From an uncultured Opitutaceae bacterium (GTDB taxonomy: Bacteria > Verrucomicrobiota > Verrucomicrobiia > Opitutales > Opitutaceae), in the NCBI GenBank assembly GCA_903862935.1, contig CAIOZY010000038.1, forward strand, positions 1 through 53,073: a stretch of 53,073 nucleotides of DNA, in the 5' to 3' direction. Every line of letters begins with the position of its first letter. Position 1 is the stretch's first letter. Below are positions 40,409 through 49,096 of this stretch, piece after piece. Under the pieces are notes generated by a model. That model saw only the letters and a program-made list of their open reading frames with translations, ran no database searches and had not been told where the DNA came from. The translations under genes were made by a program, and so were the position numbers.

Positions 40409-41167
40409 ATGCGCCTCCTCCTGCTCCTCGCATTGGTCCTGCCGTTCAGCCCGGCCGGTCTCCGCGCAGCAGAGGTCATTCCGCCAGCACCGGCCGCCTA
40501 TTTCAACGACTACGCTCGCCTGGTCAGCCCCGGAACCGCGCAGGCCCTCAACGCCCAGCTGGTGCAGTTTGAGCGGGACACCTCCACCCAGATTCTGGTC
40601 GCGATCTACCCGCAGATGCAGTCCGACTCCTCCGTCGAGGACTACACGGTGAGGATTGCCCAAGCCTGGAAGGTCGGCCGGAAGGGCAGCGACAACGGGG
40701 CTGTCCTCTTCGTGTTCGCGCGGGAACACGACCTGTATATCCAGACCGGATATGGCTTGGAGGGCGCCCTTCCCGACGCTCTTTGCAAGCGCATCATCTC
40801 TGATGAGATCGCCCCGCGCCTGCGCACAGGGGACTTCGACGGAGGAATGAGGGCCGGGGTCGGCGCCATTCTTGCCGCAGTGCGCGGCGAGTACCGCGGT
40901 ACGGGTCTGACCGCGGCCGAGGGGAGGGCCCGCTCCGCGGGCTCGGCCGACCTGATTCGAATAGCGCTCCTTCTCGCAGTAGCGCTGGTTTGGTCGGTCG
41001 TGCGCAGCCGCCAGCACGTCGTCTACGGCGCTGCGGGCCGGGCCCGGGTCTGGGGCGGGGGCGCGGGGCCGTGGATCTTTCCCGGTGGCGGATGGTCCTC
41101 CGGCGGCGGCGGCTTTTCCGGGGGTGGCGGGAGCTTCGGCGGCGGGGGCGCCGGGGGAAAGTGGTGA
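40409..41167 (+). CDS. TPM-domain membrane protein (YgcG type)
   Basis: The 252-aa protein has a signal peptide, then a TPM domain at about residues 30-160 (YFNDYARLVSP, QILVAIYPQ, AQAWKVGRKGSDNGAVLFVF, YGLEGALPDALCKRII). A transmembrane helix (IRIALLLAVALVWSVV) and a Gly/Ser-rich C-terminal tail with many GGGG repeats follow, as in YgcG proteins. It is predicted to place the TPM domain in the periplasm. The domain has been linked to photosystem repair and phosphatase activity in plants; the bacterial role is unknown. Confidence 0.88.
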   Translation: MRLLLLLALVLPFSPAGLRAAEVIPPAPAAYFNDYARLVSPGTAQALNAQLVQFERDTSTQILVAIYPQMQSDSSVEDYTVRIAQAWKVGRKGSDNGAVLFVFAREHDLYIQTGYGLEGALPDALCKRIISDEIAPRLRTGDFDGGMRAGVGAILAAVRGEYRGTGLTAAEGRARSAGSADLIRIALLLAVALVWSVVRSRQHVVYGAAGRARVWGGGAGPWIFPGGGWSSGGGGFSGGGGSFGGGGAGGKW

Positions 41168-41173
41168 GCGACC

Positions 41174-41614
41174 ATGAGATGGCTATTCACAAGTCCAGCT
41201 CCGATTGACCACAAGCGGGTCGTTGCCGAGATTGGCCGGGCAGAGAGCCTGACCTCCGGCCAGATCCGGGTCCTCGTCGCCCGGCACAGGGCCCCGGATC
41301 CAGTGGCCGCGGCGCGGAGTCACTTTGAGCGGCTTGGCATGGAACGCACCCGGGAGCGCAACGCGGTCCTCATCTTCATTGCTCCGCGCTCGCGAGCCTT
41401 CGCGGTGATCGGCGACAAGGGAGTACACGAAAAGTGTGGCGATGCATTTTGGCAGGATCTCGCCGCGGCCATGAGCGGTCATTTTCGCAAGGGCGACTTC
41501 ACGGCGGGGCTGATCCACGGGATCGAGCGGGCCGGGGTGCTGCTCGCCGCCCACTTTGCCCCTCTACCGAGCGGGAGGAACGAAATTCCCGACTCGGTCA
41601 CGGAGGTCGACTGA
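41174..41614 (+). CDS. Second TPM-domain protein, without membrane anchor
   Basis: This 146-aa soluble TPM-family protein has AEIGRAESLTSGQIRVLV, ERNAVLIFIAPRSRAFAVIGDKG and the closing helix FRKGDFTAGLIHGIE. It has no signal peptide, so it may act in the cytosol or as part of a complex with the preceding membrane TPM protein (6-bp gap). Its TGA stop shares its A with the ATG of the next gene (TGATG), so translation is coupled. Confidence 0.85.
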   Translation: MRWLFTSPAPIDHKRVVAEIGRAESLTSGQIRVLVARHRAPDPVAAARSHFERLGMERTRERNAVLIFIAPRSRAFAVIGDKGVHEKCGDAFWQDLAAAMSGHFRKGDFTAGLIHGIERAGVLLAAHFAPLPSGRNEIPDSVTEVD

Positions 41615-42123
41615 TGGCCCGCAAGCCCCCCCTTCTTCCCGCAGAGGCCCTGAGGCGCGTGGTTCGCACCGCCCGGTTGGACGGAGGGGGCATCCTTGCT
41701 GTGGCCGGGTTTTTTGCACTGGCTTCGGCCTCGATTCACGACGTCAACGGGGCCGCGGTCGGGCTGCTGGTTGCCGCAGGGGGAGCTATGGAGTTCCATG
41801 GGGCAGGGCTTCTGACAATCGGGGCCCGCACGGGCGTGCGCTGGCTGGTCTCAAGCCAGATTTTTTTGCTCGCGGTTATCCTGCTGTATGTCGCATGGCG
41901 CCTGCACGGGATGGACATATCGCCCATGCGACCTTTGCTGACCGACGAGCAACGGTCCGTAATCGCAGGCGCGGGATTCGGTATCGACGAGTTCCTGCGC
42001 CTGGTCTACCGGGCGACCTACGGAGTCTTTGGAGCCGCCTCGCTAGCCTACCAAGGCGGGCTGGCGCTCTACTACTGGCGTCGCCGGGCCGCCATTAAGG
42101 CCGCCCTGGTCTACGAAGACTGA
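41614..42123 (+). CDS. Uncharacterised membrane protein in the LemA/TPM operon
   Basis: The 169-aa protein has about four hydrophobic segments: GGGILAVAGFFALASASIHD, AAVGLLVAAGGAMEFHGAG, WLVSSQIFLLAVILLYVAW and FGAASLAYQGGLALYYW. I do not recognise a family. Its start codon overlaps the TPM stop, placing it in the LemA-TPM-TPM operon. It may be the membrane partner that the soluble TPM protein lacks; this is inference from position alone. Confidence 0.7.
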   Translation: MARKPPLLPAEALRRVVRTARLDGGGILAVAGFFALASASIHDVNGAAVGLLVAAGGAMEFHGAGLLTIGARTGVRWLVSSQIFLLAVILLYVAWRLHGMDISPMRPLLTDEQRSVIAGAGFGIDEFLRLVYRATYGVFGAASLAYQGGLALYYWRRRAAIKAALVYED

Positions 42124-42158
42124 CCGGGAGCCCTCACTCTTCACTCCATTTTTTAAAC

Positions 42159-43487
42159 ATGAAAGTTCTCGTCTCCTTGCTCTCGACTGTCGCGCTTAGC
42201 CCCCTGCTCGCCTTCAGTGAGCCGGCCGCGCCCGGTTCCCCGATCACCCTGGCGCAGGCGATCGACGCGGTGCTGGCGCGGTATCCGTCGCTCGACGCCG
42301 CACAGGCAGCGGTCGATGCCGCCCGCGGGCGCACGATCCAAAGTAAGTCGGCCCGGATGCCCCAGGTGTCCCTAGACGCCGAATATAGGTATCTTTCGCT
42401 CCGGCCCTATGCGGCGTTCTCGTCCTCGGCCGGCACCAACCTGTTGTACGAGACGATCCGAGACAGCTACACCGCAACCATTCAAGCGAGCCAGTTGCTC
42501 ACCGACTTTGGCCGCACGGACGCCCTGGTTGCGCTCGCCAAGTCGGGCGAGATGTCCGCTCGCGACGCCCTTTCCCAAGCCCGCAACCAACTTGGCTATC
42601 AGACAATCCAGAGCTTTTACAGCGCCCTGCTGCTGCGCGAAGCGGTATCTGTCGCCGACGGCGAGATCCGGGCCTTGGAGGAAGCCAGGCGAATTTCCGA
42701 AAAGAGGTTCTCCGGAGGCACGGCCACACGATTCGACGTTCTGACCACCGAGGTTCGTCTCGCAAACGCCCGGAACGCGCGGACCGACCGGGTCGCCAGC
42801 CTCGAGAAGGTCGAGGCACAGCTCAGGCGGCTGCTCGGCTACGAGGCGGGCTCTCCGGTCGTGCTCTCAGGGGCCCTGGACGTACCCGGGCAACAGCCCG
42901 AAATGACCGCCACGATCGAGGAGGGTCTTAAGAACCGCCCGGAGATCAGACTCGCGCGAGACGCCGAGGCGAGCGCGGGGTTGAGGCTCGACGTCGCGGC
43001 TCGGGAGAATCGCCCCACCCTAGCGGCCCAGGTCGCCGCCGGCCTTGAGGACGGGAACCTGCCCAACATGTACGATAACCGGGGATACATCACTGCCGGC
43101 GTGGGCGTTTCCGTTCCCATCTTCACGGGCAACCGGATTACCGGGGAGCGGATCCAGGCCCGCGCCGACCTTCGGGCTGCACGGGATCAGGTCGGAGAGG
43201 TCTCCCGGACTATAACGGCGGATGTTGAGGAGGCTTTCGCCGGATTCCGCGCCGCCCAACAGAGACTTTTCAGCGCGGACACGCTGGTCGCCCAGGCCCA
43301 AGAGGCCCTGGCCTTGGCGAAGTCGCGCTATACCAACGGGGTCATCACCAATTTCGAGCTGCTCGACGCCCAGAGCAACGCCAGTTCCGCGGAGCTCTCC
43401 CGCCTTCAGGCCCGCTACGATTGCATCTTGGCCCGGCAGGCCGTGGCGCGCGCCGCCGGGCACGAACCCCAGGCACAGCCGAATTGA
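42159..43487 (+). CDS. TolC-family outer-membrane efflux protein
   Basis: The 442-aa protein has a signal peptide and two related halves of the OEP type. These have long coiled-coil helices (GRTIQSKSARMPQVSLDAEYRY, EEARRISEKRFSGGTATRFDVLTTEVRLANA) and the second-repeat motif YTNGVITNFELLDAQ. It should form the outer-membrane channel of a tripartite export or efflux system. No inner-membrane pump or adaptor gene lies next to it in this window, so it may serve several systems. Length is normal for TolC (about 430-490 aa). Confidence 0.9.
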   Translation: MKVLVSLLSTVALSPLLAFSEPAAPGSPITLAQAIDAVLARYPSLDAAQAAVDAARGRTIQSKSARMPQVSLDAEYRYLSLRPYAAFSSSAGTNLLYETIRDSYTATIQASQLLTDFGRTDALVALAKSGEMSARDALSQARNQLGYQTIQSFYSALLLREAVSVADGEIRALEEARRISEKRFSGGTATRFDVLTTEVRLANARNARTDRVASLEKVEAQLRRLLGYEAGSPVVLSGALDVPGQQPEMTATIEEGLKNRPEIRLARDAEASAGLRLDVAARENRPTLAAQVAAGLEDGNLPNMYDNRGYITAGVGVSVPIFTGNRITGERIQARADLRAARDQVGEVSRTITADVEEAFAGFRAAQQRLFSADTLVAQAQEALALAKSRYTNGVITNFELLDAQSNASSAELSRLQARYDCILARQAVARAAGHEPQAQPN

Positions 43488-43518
43488 CGCACGGCCGGGC
43501 GTCTGCTGGAACCGCGGA

Positions 43519-44352
43519 GTGTACACGATCATCGGAGGCGACGGCCAGGAGTACGGACCGGTCCCCACGGACCAGATCAAGGCTTGGATCGCGGGGGGGC
43601 GGGCGAATCTCGACACCCGCGCGAAGGCTCTCGGAACGGAGGAATGGAAGCCCCTCGGTGAGTTCCCGGCGTTCACGCCTGGCGGCGCAGAGCAGTCCGA
43701 CCCGGTCGCGGAAACGGCAGTCTCTGCGGACCCCGAGGCAATTGCCACCGACCTCATAGCTCGGGCTGGAAAACTCGACATCGGCTCCTGCTACGAACGC
43801 AGCTGGCAGCTGCTCAAGTCGGAGTTGTGGCCCCTGGTCGGGGTGGCGGTTCTGGTGAACGCGGTGGGGCTGGTGTTCATGCTCCTGCCCTCTCCTTGGG
43901 ACATGCTGGCCGCATCACTTCTGGGCGGAGTCCTTAACGGGGGCCTGTACTACTTCTTCCTGCTCAAGGTTCGGGGCCGGCCCGCAAGACTGTCCGACGC
44001 CTTCGCAGGGTTTAGTGTCGCCTTCGCTCCCCTGATGCTCGCAGGCATGGCCTCGGCCGGAATGGTCTGCCTCGGGTTGATCCTGCTCGTGATCCCCGGC
44101 ATCTATCTGGCCGTTGCCTACACCTTTGTCTACATCCTGGTCATCGACCGAAAGATGCCCTTCTGGACCGCGATGGAGGTGAGCCGCAGGGTCGTCACGG
44201 CGCAATGGTGGAGGGTCCTCGGCCTGCTGCTCCTCGCCATCCCCTTCGCGTTGCTGGGAATCGCCCTGCTGATCGTCGGAGTCTTCTTCGCAATGCCGCT
44301 CGTCTTCGGGGCTATCGTCTACGCCTACGAGGATCTCTGCAACCCGCGCTGA
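43519..44352 (+). CDS. GYF-domain membrane protein
   Basis: The 277-aa protein has a GYF_2-type domain at the N-terminus (YTIIGGDGQEYGPVPTDQIKAWI ... EEWKPLGEF), followed by a polytopic region of about 150 residues (WPLVGVAVLVNAVGLVFMLL, LILLVIPGIYLAVAYTFVYIL, LLLLAIPFALLGIALLIVG). GYF domains bind Pro-rich peptides, so the soluble part may recruit a partner to the membrane. The function is unknown. The start is probably GTG at 43519, 31 bp after the TolC-family stop; the longer upstream frame lies inside that gene. Confidence 0.75.
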   Translation: MYTIIGGDGQEYGPVPTDQIKAWIAGGRANLDTRAKALGTEEWKPLGEFPAFTPGGAEQSDPVAETAVSADPEAIATDLIARAGKLDIGSCYERSWQLLKSELWPLVGVAVLVNAVGLVFMLLPSPWDMLAASLLGGVLNGGLYYFFLLKVRGRPARLSDAFAGFSVAFAPLMLAGMASAGMVCLGLILLVIPGIYLAVAYTFVYILVIDRKMPFWTAMEVSRRVVTAQWWRVLGLLLLAIPFALLGIALLIVGVFFAMPLVFGAIVYAYEDLCNPR

Positions 44353-44364
44353 CCCGGCGGCCCG

Positions 44365-44841
44365 TCACCGCACTGCGTTGACGAGGACGGGATGGGGGTC
44401 GGAGAAATTCGCCAGCACGATCGCAAAGCTGTTCTGGTTCGAGTACTGGACCCGGCCTCCGAAGGCGATCCGGGCCTCGATGTTGAGCCCGCGCCGCAGC
44501 TGCTCGTCCGTGGCGGTGTATTCAATGCGATAGGGCACGGGGGCCTGCCCCGGGTTGCGGATCGTCTGCTCACCCAGAACCGTGGGCGGCTGGCTCATCT
44601 CGGGTTCCTTCGGTGTAACCTGGCCCATGATCGTGGTCGGCTGAGGAACGGTAGCGCGCGTGGGATCCACCACCCTCACGACCACCACGGCATCGGCAGG
44701 CAAGGCCGCCAGGCCGACCAACTCGACGGTGCCAGAGACGACCCGGCTGGGGTTTCCCTCGGGGGTGAGGTCCAGACTTCCACAGCCCGCCAGCAGTCCG
44801 GCGGCTAGGATCGCAAAAAGAGTCAGAAACGGGTTTTTCAC
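44365..44841 (-). CDS. YbaY-family lipoprotein
   Basis: The 158-aa protein has lipobox LLAGC (Cys20). A single beta-rich domain follows with the YbaY pattern (SGTVELVGLAALPADAVVVVRVVDPTRA, LGEQTIRNPGQAPVPYRIEY, LNIEARIAFGGRVQYSNQNSFAIVLAN). Relatives occur singly or as repeats, and the function is unknown, probably envelope-related. It converges with the GYF gene (12-bp gap). Confidence 0.75.
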   Translation of the reverse strand: MKNPFLTLFAILAAGLLAGCGSLDLTPEGNPSRVVSGTVELVGLAALPADAVVVVRVVDPTRATVPQPTTIMGQVTPKEPEMSQPPTVLGEQTIRNPGQAPVPYRIEYTATDEQLRRGLNIEARIAFGGRVQYSNQNSFAIVLANFSDPHPVLVNAVR

Positions 44842-44901
44842 GAGGGTTACAGTTAGTTCATTTCCGTTGTCTTATCCAGCCGAGACCGCTCCCAACCAAA
44901 G

Positions 44902-47013
44902 TCACCGTCGACGGCTCTCGACGTAGCGCCTCAGACTCGCCGCAAGGTCCCCGACGCTCACAGGCTTTATCAGGTAGTCGTTTGCGCCCACGGCCATCAC
45001 CCGCTCCCTCTGCTCCGGCCGTGCGTCGGCGGTCAGGACCGTGATCCAAAGGCCGCGGGCCTGCTCGCCCACGGCTCCCGCCCTGATCCTTTCGATTGCC
45101 CCCTGCCCGTCCAACTCCGGCATGTGCAGGTCCATGAGAACCAAGTCAAAGCGGGCTCCGGGCTTCGCAAGTTGCTCCAGGGCGATGCGTCCGTTGCCGG
45201 CAAGGGCCGGCCGGCACCCCAGGTTGCTCAGGAGCTTCTGGACAAGCCGCTGGTTGACCAAGTTGTCTTCCACGATGAGGACGCTCAGCCCGAATTTTCC
45301 GGTCTGCGGGGTCTCAGCTACAGGTTCCGACTTGATCCCCGCCAGGAGACCTAGCAGCGCGTCGTGGTGCAGCGGCCGGTTGATCAGCTGGCAGAACTGT
45401 CCCCGCAACGCCGACCGGAGGTCGGCTCCGAGAGAGACCGAGGTAAACCCGTAGGTCTTGGCCGCCGGCCACGGTGCGCGGTCGCCCGAGCCCGTCCCGA
45501 ACCGCAGGGCCAGTTCCTCGTCCAAGTCGACGAAGGCAATGTCCCATCCTGATTTGGGAAGCTCTGCGGGCGAATCGACCACCGACAAGTCAACCCTCCA
45601 GCGATCCGCAAGGCGCCTGAAATGTTCCGCGAACGGCCCGGGGCGGGCCGCAAGCGCAATCCTCAGCCCGCCGAGATCCGGAATCTGGCGCACCACCCCG
45701 GGCACAGCCTCAGCGGCTATCGTGAACCTGAACTCCGAGCCGCGCTCCGGCTCGCTCTTCACAATAATCTCCCCCCCCATCAACTGTACAATATTCTGGG
45801 AAATCGCCAGCCCGAGCCCGTTGCCGCCGTAGCGTCGCGTCGTCGACTCATCCACCTGACTGAACGGCTTGAAGAGGATCGTATGATGCTCGGGGGCGAT
45901 GCCAATGCCCGTGTCCCTGACCGTGAAGGTGAGGTCGACCATCCGGGAGGATACGTGGGCCGGGCTCACGACGGGCTCGGCCTCCAGCAGGACCTCCACC
46001 GTTCCCGAGGCCGTAAACTTGACCGCATTGCTGACGAGGTTTGAGAGCACCTGGCGCAGCCGAAAATCATCCACCATCACGGCGGCAGGAACGTCGCTAC
46101 CAACCCAGTGCAGCAACTCCAATTTCTTCTGAGAGGCCGGAACGGCCAAGATGTCCATCGTATCCTCGACGCACGCGCGCAGATTGGTGGGCTTCGGCTC
46201 GAGTTTCATGCCTCCGGACTCGATCCGGGCAAAGTCCAGGATATCGCTCGTAAGTTGGATCAGCGCCTCGCCGCTTGTGCGTATGGTCTGAACATATTCC
46301 CGCTGCTCGGGCGTAAGCGGGGTCTCAAGCAGCAGGCTCGTGAAACCGATGATTCCGTTTAAGGGGGTTCTGACCTCGTGGCTCATCGTGGCCATGAACC
46401 GTCCCTTGGTCCGGTCGGCAGCCTCGGCCCGTTCGACCGCTGCCCGAAGCGTCGCCTCGCTGCGCCTGACGTCGGTCATGTCTTCAAGAACGGAGACAAA
46501 ACAGACTGTTGTGCCGTCGGGGCCGGTCACCGGAGTGACGAAGCACCGCACCGGATAGGTCTCTCCGCCGCCGCGCCGATTGGGCCACTCGCCCTGCCAC
46601 GACCTGCCGGCGCGTACGTTTGCGAGCATATCGGCGATCAGGTCCGGGGAGGTGCCGGTCTGCTGCAGGTCGCGGACCGGGCGGCCCACGAGATCCCGCC
46701 GGGATCGGCCGAGCTGGTGACAGAGCCCCGCATTGGCGTACTCCACCCTGCCTTCGAGATTTACGATCATCAATGCCGACTGGCTCTGTTCCAGTGCCCC
46801 GAGCAGGTTGCGCAAGGCGGCGCGCTGGCGCCGGAAATTTAGGAACGCGATCAGACCCGCAAAGCCCAGCCCGAAGACGAGCCAGACCGAGACCGCCCGG
46901 ACTAGCACGGGGCCCCACTCCAGCGCACCGCCCAGGAGGCCAGCAGCACATCCGGCCGCGGCGATTATCGCCCAGGCCAGCGCCGCCCTTGGCTTTCTCA
47001 GGTTTGCTGTCAT
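44902..47013 (-). CDS. Hybrid histidine kinase with PAS and receiver domains
   Basis: The 703-aa membrane sensor kinase has two transmembrane helices near the N-terminus and a PAS domain at about residues 75-185 (SALMIVNLEGRVEYANAGL). HisKA carries His212 in MSHEVRTPLNG. HATPase_c has RQVLSNLVSNAVKFT, DTGIGI and GGNGLGLAIS. A degenerate receiver-like segment spans about residues 460-560, and a true C-terminal receiver has Asp628 in LMDLHMPELDG and LIVEDN. The short gap between helices leaves little periplasmic domain, so sensing is probably by PAS or membrane. No dedicated regulator is adjacent; the stand-alone receiver at 0.65 kb is a possible partner. I chose the ATG at 47013 because it precedes the first helix. 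Confidence 0.88.
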   Translation of the reverse strand: MTANLRKPRAALAWAIIAAAGCAAGLLGGALEWGPVLVRAVSVWLVFGLGFAGLIAFLNFRRQRAALRNLLGALEQSQSALMIVNLEGRVEYANAGLCHQLGRSRRDLVGRPVRDLQQTGTSPDLIADMLANVRAGRSWQGEWPNRRGGGETYPVRCFVTPVTGPDGTTVCFVSVLEDMTDVRRSEATLRAAVERAEAADRTKGRFMATMSHEVRTPLNGIIGFTSLLLETPLTPEQREYVQTIRTSGEALIQLTSDILDFARIESGGMKLEPKPTNLRACVEDTMDILAVPASQKKLELLHWVGSDVPAAVMVDDFRLRQVLSNLVSNAVKFTASGTVEVLLEAEPVVSPAHVSSRMVDLTFTVRDTGIGIAPEHHTILFKPFSQVDESTTRRYGGNGLGLAISQNIVQLMGGEIIVKSEPERGSEFRFTIAAEAVPGVVRQIPDLGGLRIALAARPGPFAEHFRRLADRWRVDLSVVDSPAELPKSGWDIAFVDLDEELALRFGTGSGDRAPWPAAKTYGFTSVSLGADLRSALRGQFCQLINRPLHHDALLGLLAGIKSEPVAETPQTGKFGLSVLIVEDNLVNQRLVQKLLSNLGCRPALAGNGRIALEQLAKPGARFDLVLMDLHMPELDGQGAIERIRAGAVGEQARGLWITVLTADARPEQRERVMAVGANDYLIKPVSVGDLAASLRRYVESRRR

Positions 47014-47164
47014 TGCGGAAAAGTGCCGTCCATCCAACGGGGGTCCCAACCTGGGGGCAATTCCGAATAGTACGTAGTCCGCCCGCCGCGGCCTTCCCGC
47101 CTTGATTCAAGGCAGGGGTTACCACAGGCTTTTTGATCGCCCAAAGCCATTCCGACCGACCTTT

Positions 47165-49093
47165 ATGAAACCTGCAGCCCAGCGCGTCCCCACCGCCGAA
47201 AACGAACAGCGCGAGCGCATCCGCACCGTGATCCACGCCGGTGCCGACGACGCGGTCTCCGTCGTGGCCACGGAGATAGCCGAGCTGGTGCGCAAGAACG
47301 TCAAATCCGGGAAGCCCACGGTCCTGGGGCTGCCGACGGGCTCGACACCGGTGCGCCTATACCGGGAGCTGATCCGCAGGCACCGGACTGAAGGGTTGAG
47401 CCTCAAGACCGTAATCACCTTCAACCTAGACGAGTATTACGGGCTGCCCCGCACCCACTCTGAGAGCTACTGGCGCTTCATGCACGAGCAGCTCTTCGAT
47501 CACGTGGACATTCCCGCAGCCAACATCCACGTGCCCGACGGGACTGTTCCGCGGGCCGACGTGTTCGCCTGGAGTCAGAGCTACGAGCAGGCGATTCGGG
47601 AGGCTGGCGGCATAGACCTGCAGATCCTGGGTATCGGCCGCACCGGCCACATCGGGTTCAACGAGCCTGGCTCGGGGCGCGACTCACGCACGCGTCTGGT
47701 CACCCTCGACGCCGTGACCCGCCGCGACGCGGCGCGGGACTTCCTGGGCGAGGCAAACGTGCCGCGCCACGCAATCACGATGGGCGTGGGGACTATACTC
47801 GACGCCCGCCGGATCGTGCTTCTGGCCTGGGGCGAGGCCAAGGCCCGGGCGATCGCTGAGGCGGTCGAGGGCACGCAGAGGGACTCTCTGCCGGCGAGCT
47901 TCCTTCAGGGGCATCCTGCGGTTGAGTTTCACCTCGACCGAGCAGCGGCGGCCCAGCTGACGCGGGCAAGCCGCCCGTGGCTGGTCGGGGCCGTCGCCTG
48001 GGAGCCCACGGTCACCCGGCGGTCCGTGGTCTGGCTTTCCCAGCACCTGAACAAGCCGGTCCTTAAGCTGATTGACGAGGACTACAGCGAGCACGGTATG
48101 GCAGACCTGCTCACGGAGCAGGGTCCGGCCTACGGGCTCAACATCAGGATCTTTAATGAGTTGCAGCACACGATCACGGGGTGGCCGGGGGGAAAGCCCA
48201 ACGCGGACGACACCCACCGCCCCGAAAGGGCCGCTCCTCATCCCAAGCGGGTTCTTGTATTCAGCCCAGAGCCTTCCGACGACGTTCTTGGCATGGGGGG
48301 AACTCTGCGCCGTCTCGTCGATCAGGGCCACGATGTGATCGTCGCCTACCAGACCTCCGGCAACCTCGGAGTCCCCGACGAGGAGGCAGCCACGGCGGCC
48401 GACCTCGTCTTGGAGATATCTAGGGCGGACAACAAGCTGAGTGCCAGCGCGGCCTTCGCCCAGGAGGTCCGCCGCCAGCTCAGCGCCAAAGGTCAGTTCG
48501 ACGGTGACACTCCAGATATCCGCCGCCTGAAGGGCATTGTGCGCCGCGGCGAGGCCCGTGCCTCGCTGCAAGCCTGCGGTATCGACGCCAAGAGGGCCCG
48601 CTTCCTGGACCTGCCCTTCTACGAGAAGGGCCGTTACCGGCAGTTTCGGATCGGAGACGCCGACATAGCGAGCGTGGTCGAAGTCATGCGCGAGGTCCGG
48701 CCCCACCAGATCTTCGCAACCGGCGCCTCCGGAGACCCGAGCTCCCTCTCCGCCGTGTGTTTCGACACCGTATGCCGGGCGCTGTCCGCCACGGCCTCGG
48801 ACCCCTGGCGGGCCGGCTGCCGGGTCTGGCTCTACCGCGGCTTAGAAAGACACTGGGAGCCGGCGGAGATCGAGATGGCCGTGCCCCTGAGCCCCGTCGA
48901 GCTCGACCAAAAGATCCAGTCTATCTACCACCACAAGAGCCAGCGCAGCCAGCAGCCAACCGGGGCGCGCGGCGCTGACGAGTCCTGGCAGAGGGCTGAA
49001 CACCACAACCAGGAGATCGCCCAGGCTTACGACAAGCTCGGGCTCGCTCAGTACGAGGCCATGGAGGCCTTCCAGCGCTGGACCCAAGCTTAA
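47165..49093 (+). CDS. nagB: Glucosamine-6-phosphate deaminase (NagB) fused to degenerate LmbE/PIG-L domain
   Basis: The 642-aa fusion has a NagB domain (about residues 10-275) with LPTGSTP, Asp89-Glu90 in NLDEYYG, His162 and Glu167 in GHIGFNEP. The residue aligned with catalytic Asp141 of E. coli NagB is Thr160. After a linker, the PIG-L/LmbE domain (about residues 360-640) has the family's metal motif changed from PHPDD to PEPSDD (Glu369, Ser371, Asp372). The usual C-terminal His of the third metal site is also missing (DPSSLSA, residues 524-530). This half is probably not a working deacetylase. The product would convert GlcN-6-P to fructose-6-P and ammonia, with the second half regulatory or structural. 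It is first of a same-strand cluster, 3 bp from the ROK gene. Confidence 0.88.
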   Translation: MKPAAQRVPTAENEQRERIRTVIHAGADDAVSVVATEIAELVRKNVKSGKPTVLGLPTGSTPVRLYRELIRRHRTEGLSLKTVITFNLDEYYGLPRTHSESYWRFMHEQLFDHVDIPAANIHVPDGTVPRADVFAWSQSYEQAIREAGGIDLQILGIGRTGHIGFNEPGSGRDSRTRLVTLDAVTRRDAARDFLGEANVPRHAITMGVGTILDARRIVLLAWGEAKARAIAEAVEGTQRDSLPASFLQGHPAVEFHLDRAAAAQLTRASRPWLVGAVAWEPTVTRRSVVWLSQHLNKPVLKLIDEDYSEHGMADLLTEQGPAYGLNIRIFNELQHTITGWPGGKPNADDTHRPERAAPHPKRVLVFSPEPSDDVLGMGGTLRRLVDQGHDVIVAYQTSGNLGVPDEEAATAADLVLEISRADNKLSASAAFAQEVRRQLSAKGQFDGDTPDIRRLKGIVRRGEARASLQACGIDAKRARFLDLPFYEKGRYRQFRIGDADIASVVEVMREVRPHQIFATGASGDPSSLSAVCFDTVCRALSATASDPWRAGCRVWLYRGLERHWEPAEIEMAVPLSPVELDQKIQSIYHHKSQRSQQPTGARGADESWQRAEHHNQEIAQAYDKLGLAQYEAMEAFQRWTQA

Positions 49094-49096
49094 CCA

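Noticed and set aside
40409-41167. GGGG-rich tail of the TPM protein as a frameshift artefact
   Set aside because: Gly/Ser-rich tails are normal for YgcG-type TPM proteins and the frame stays open to a close-packed next gene.
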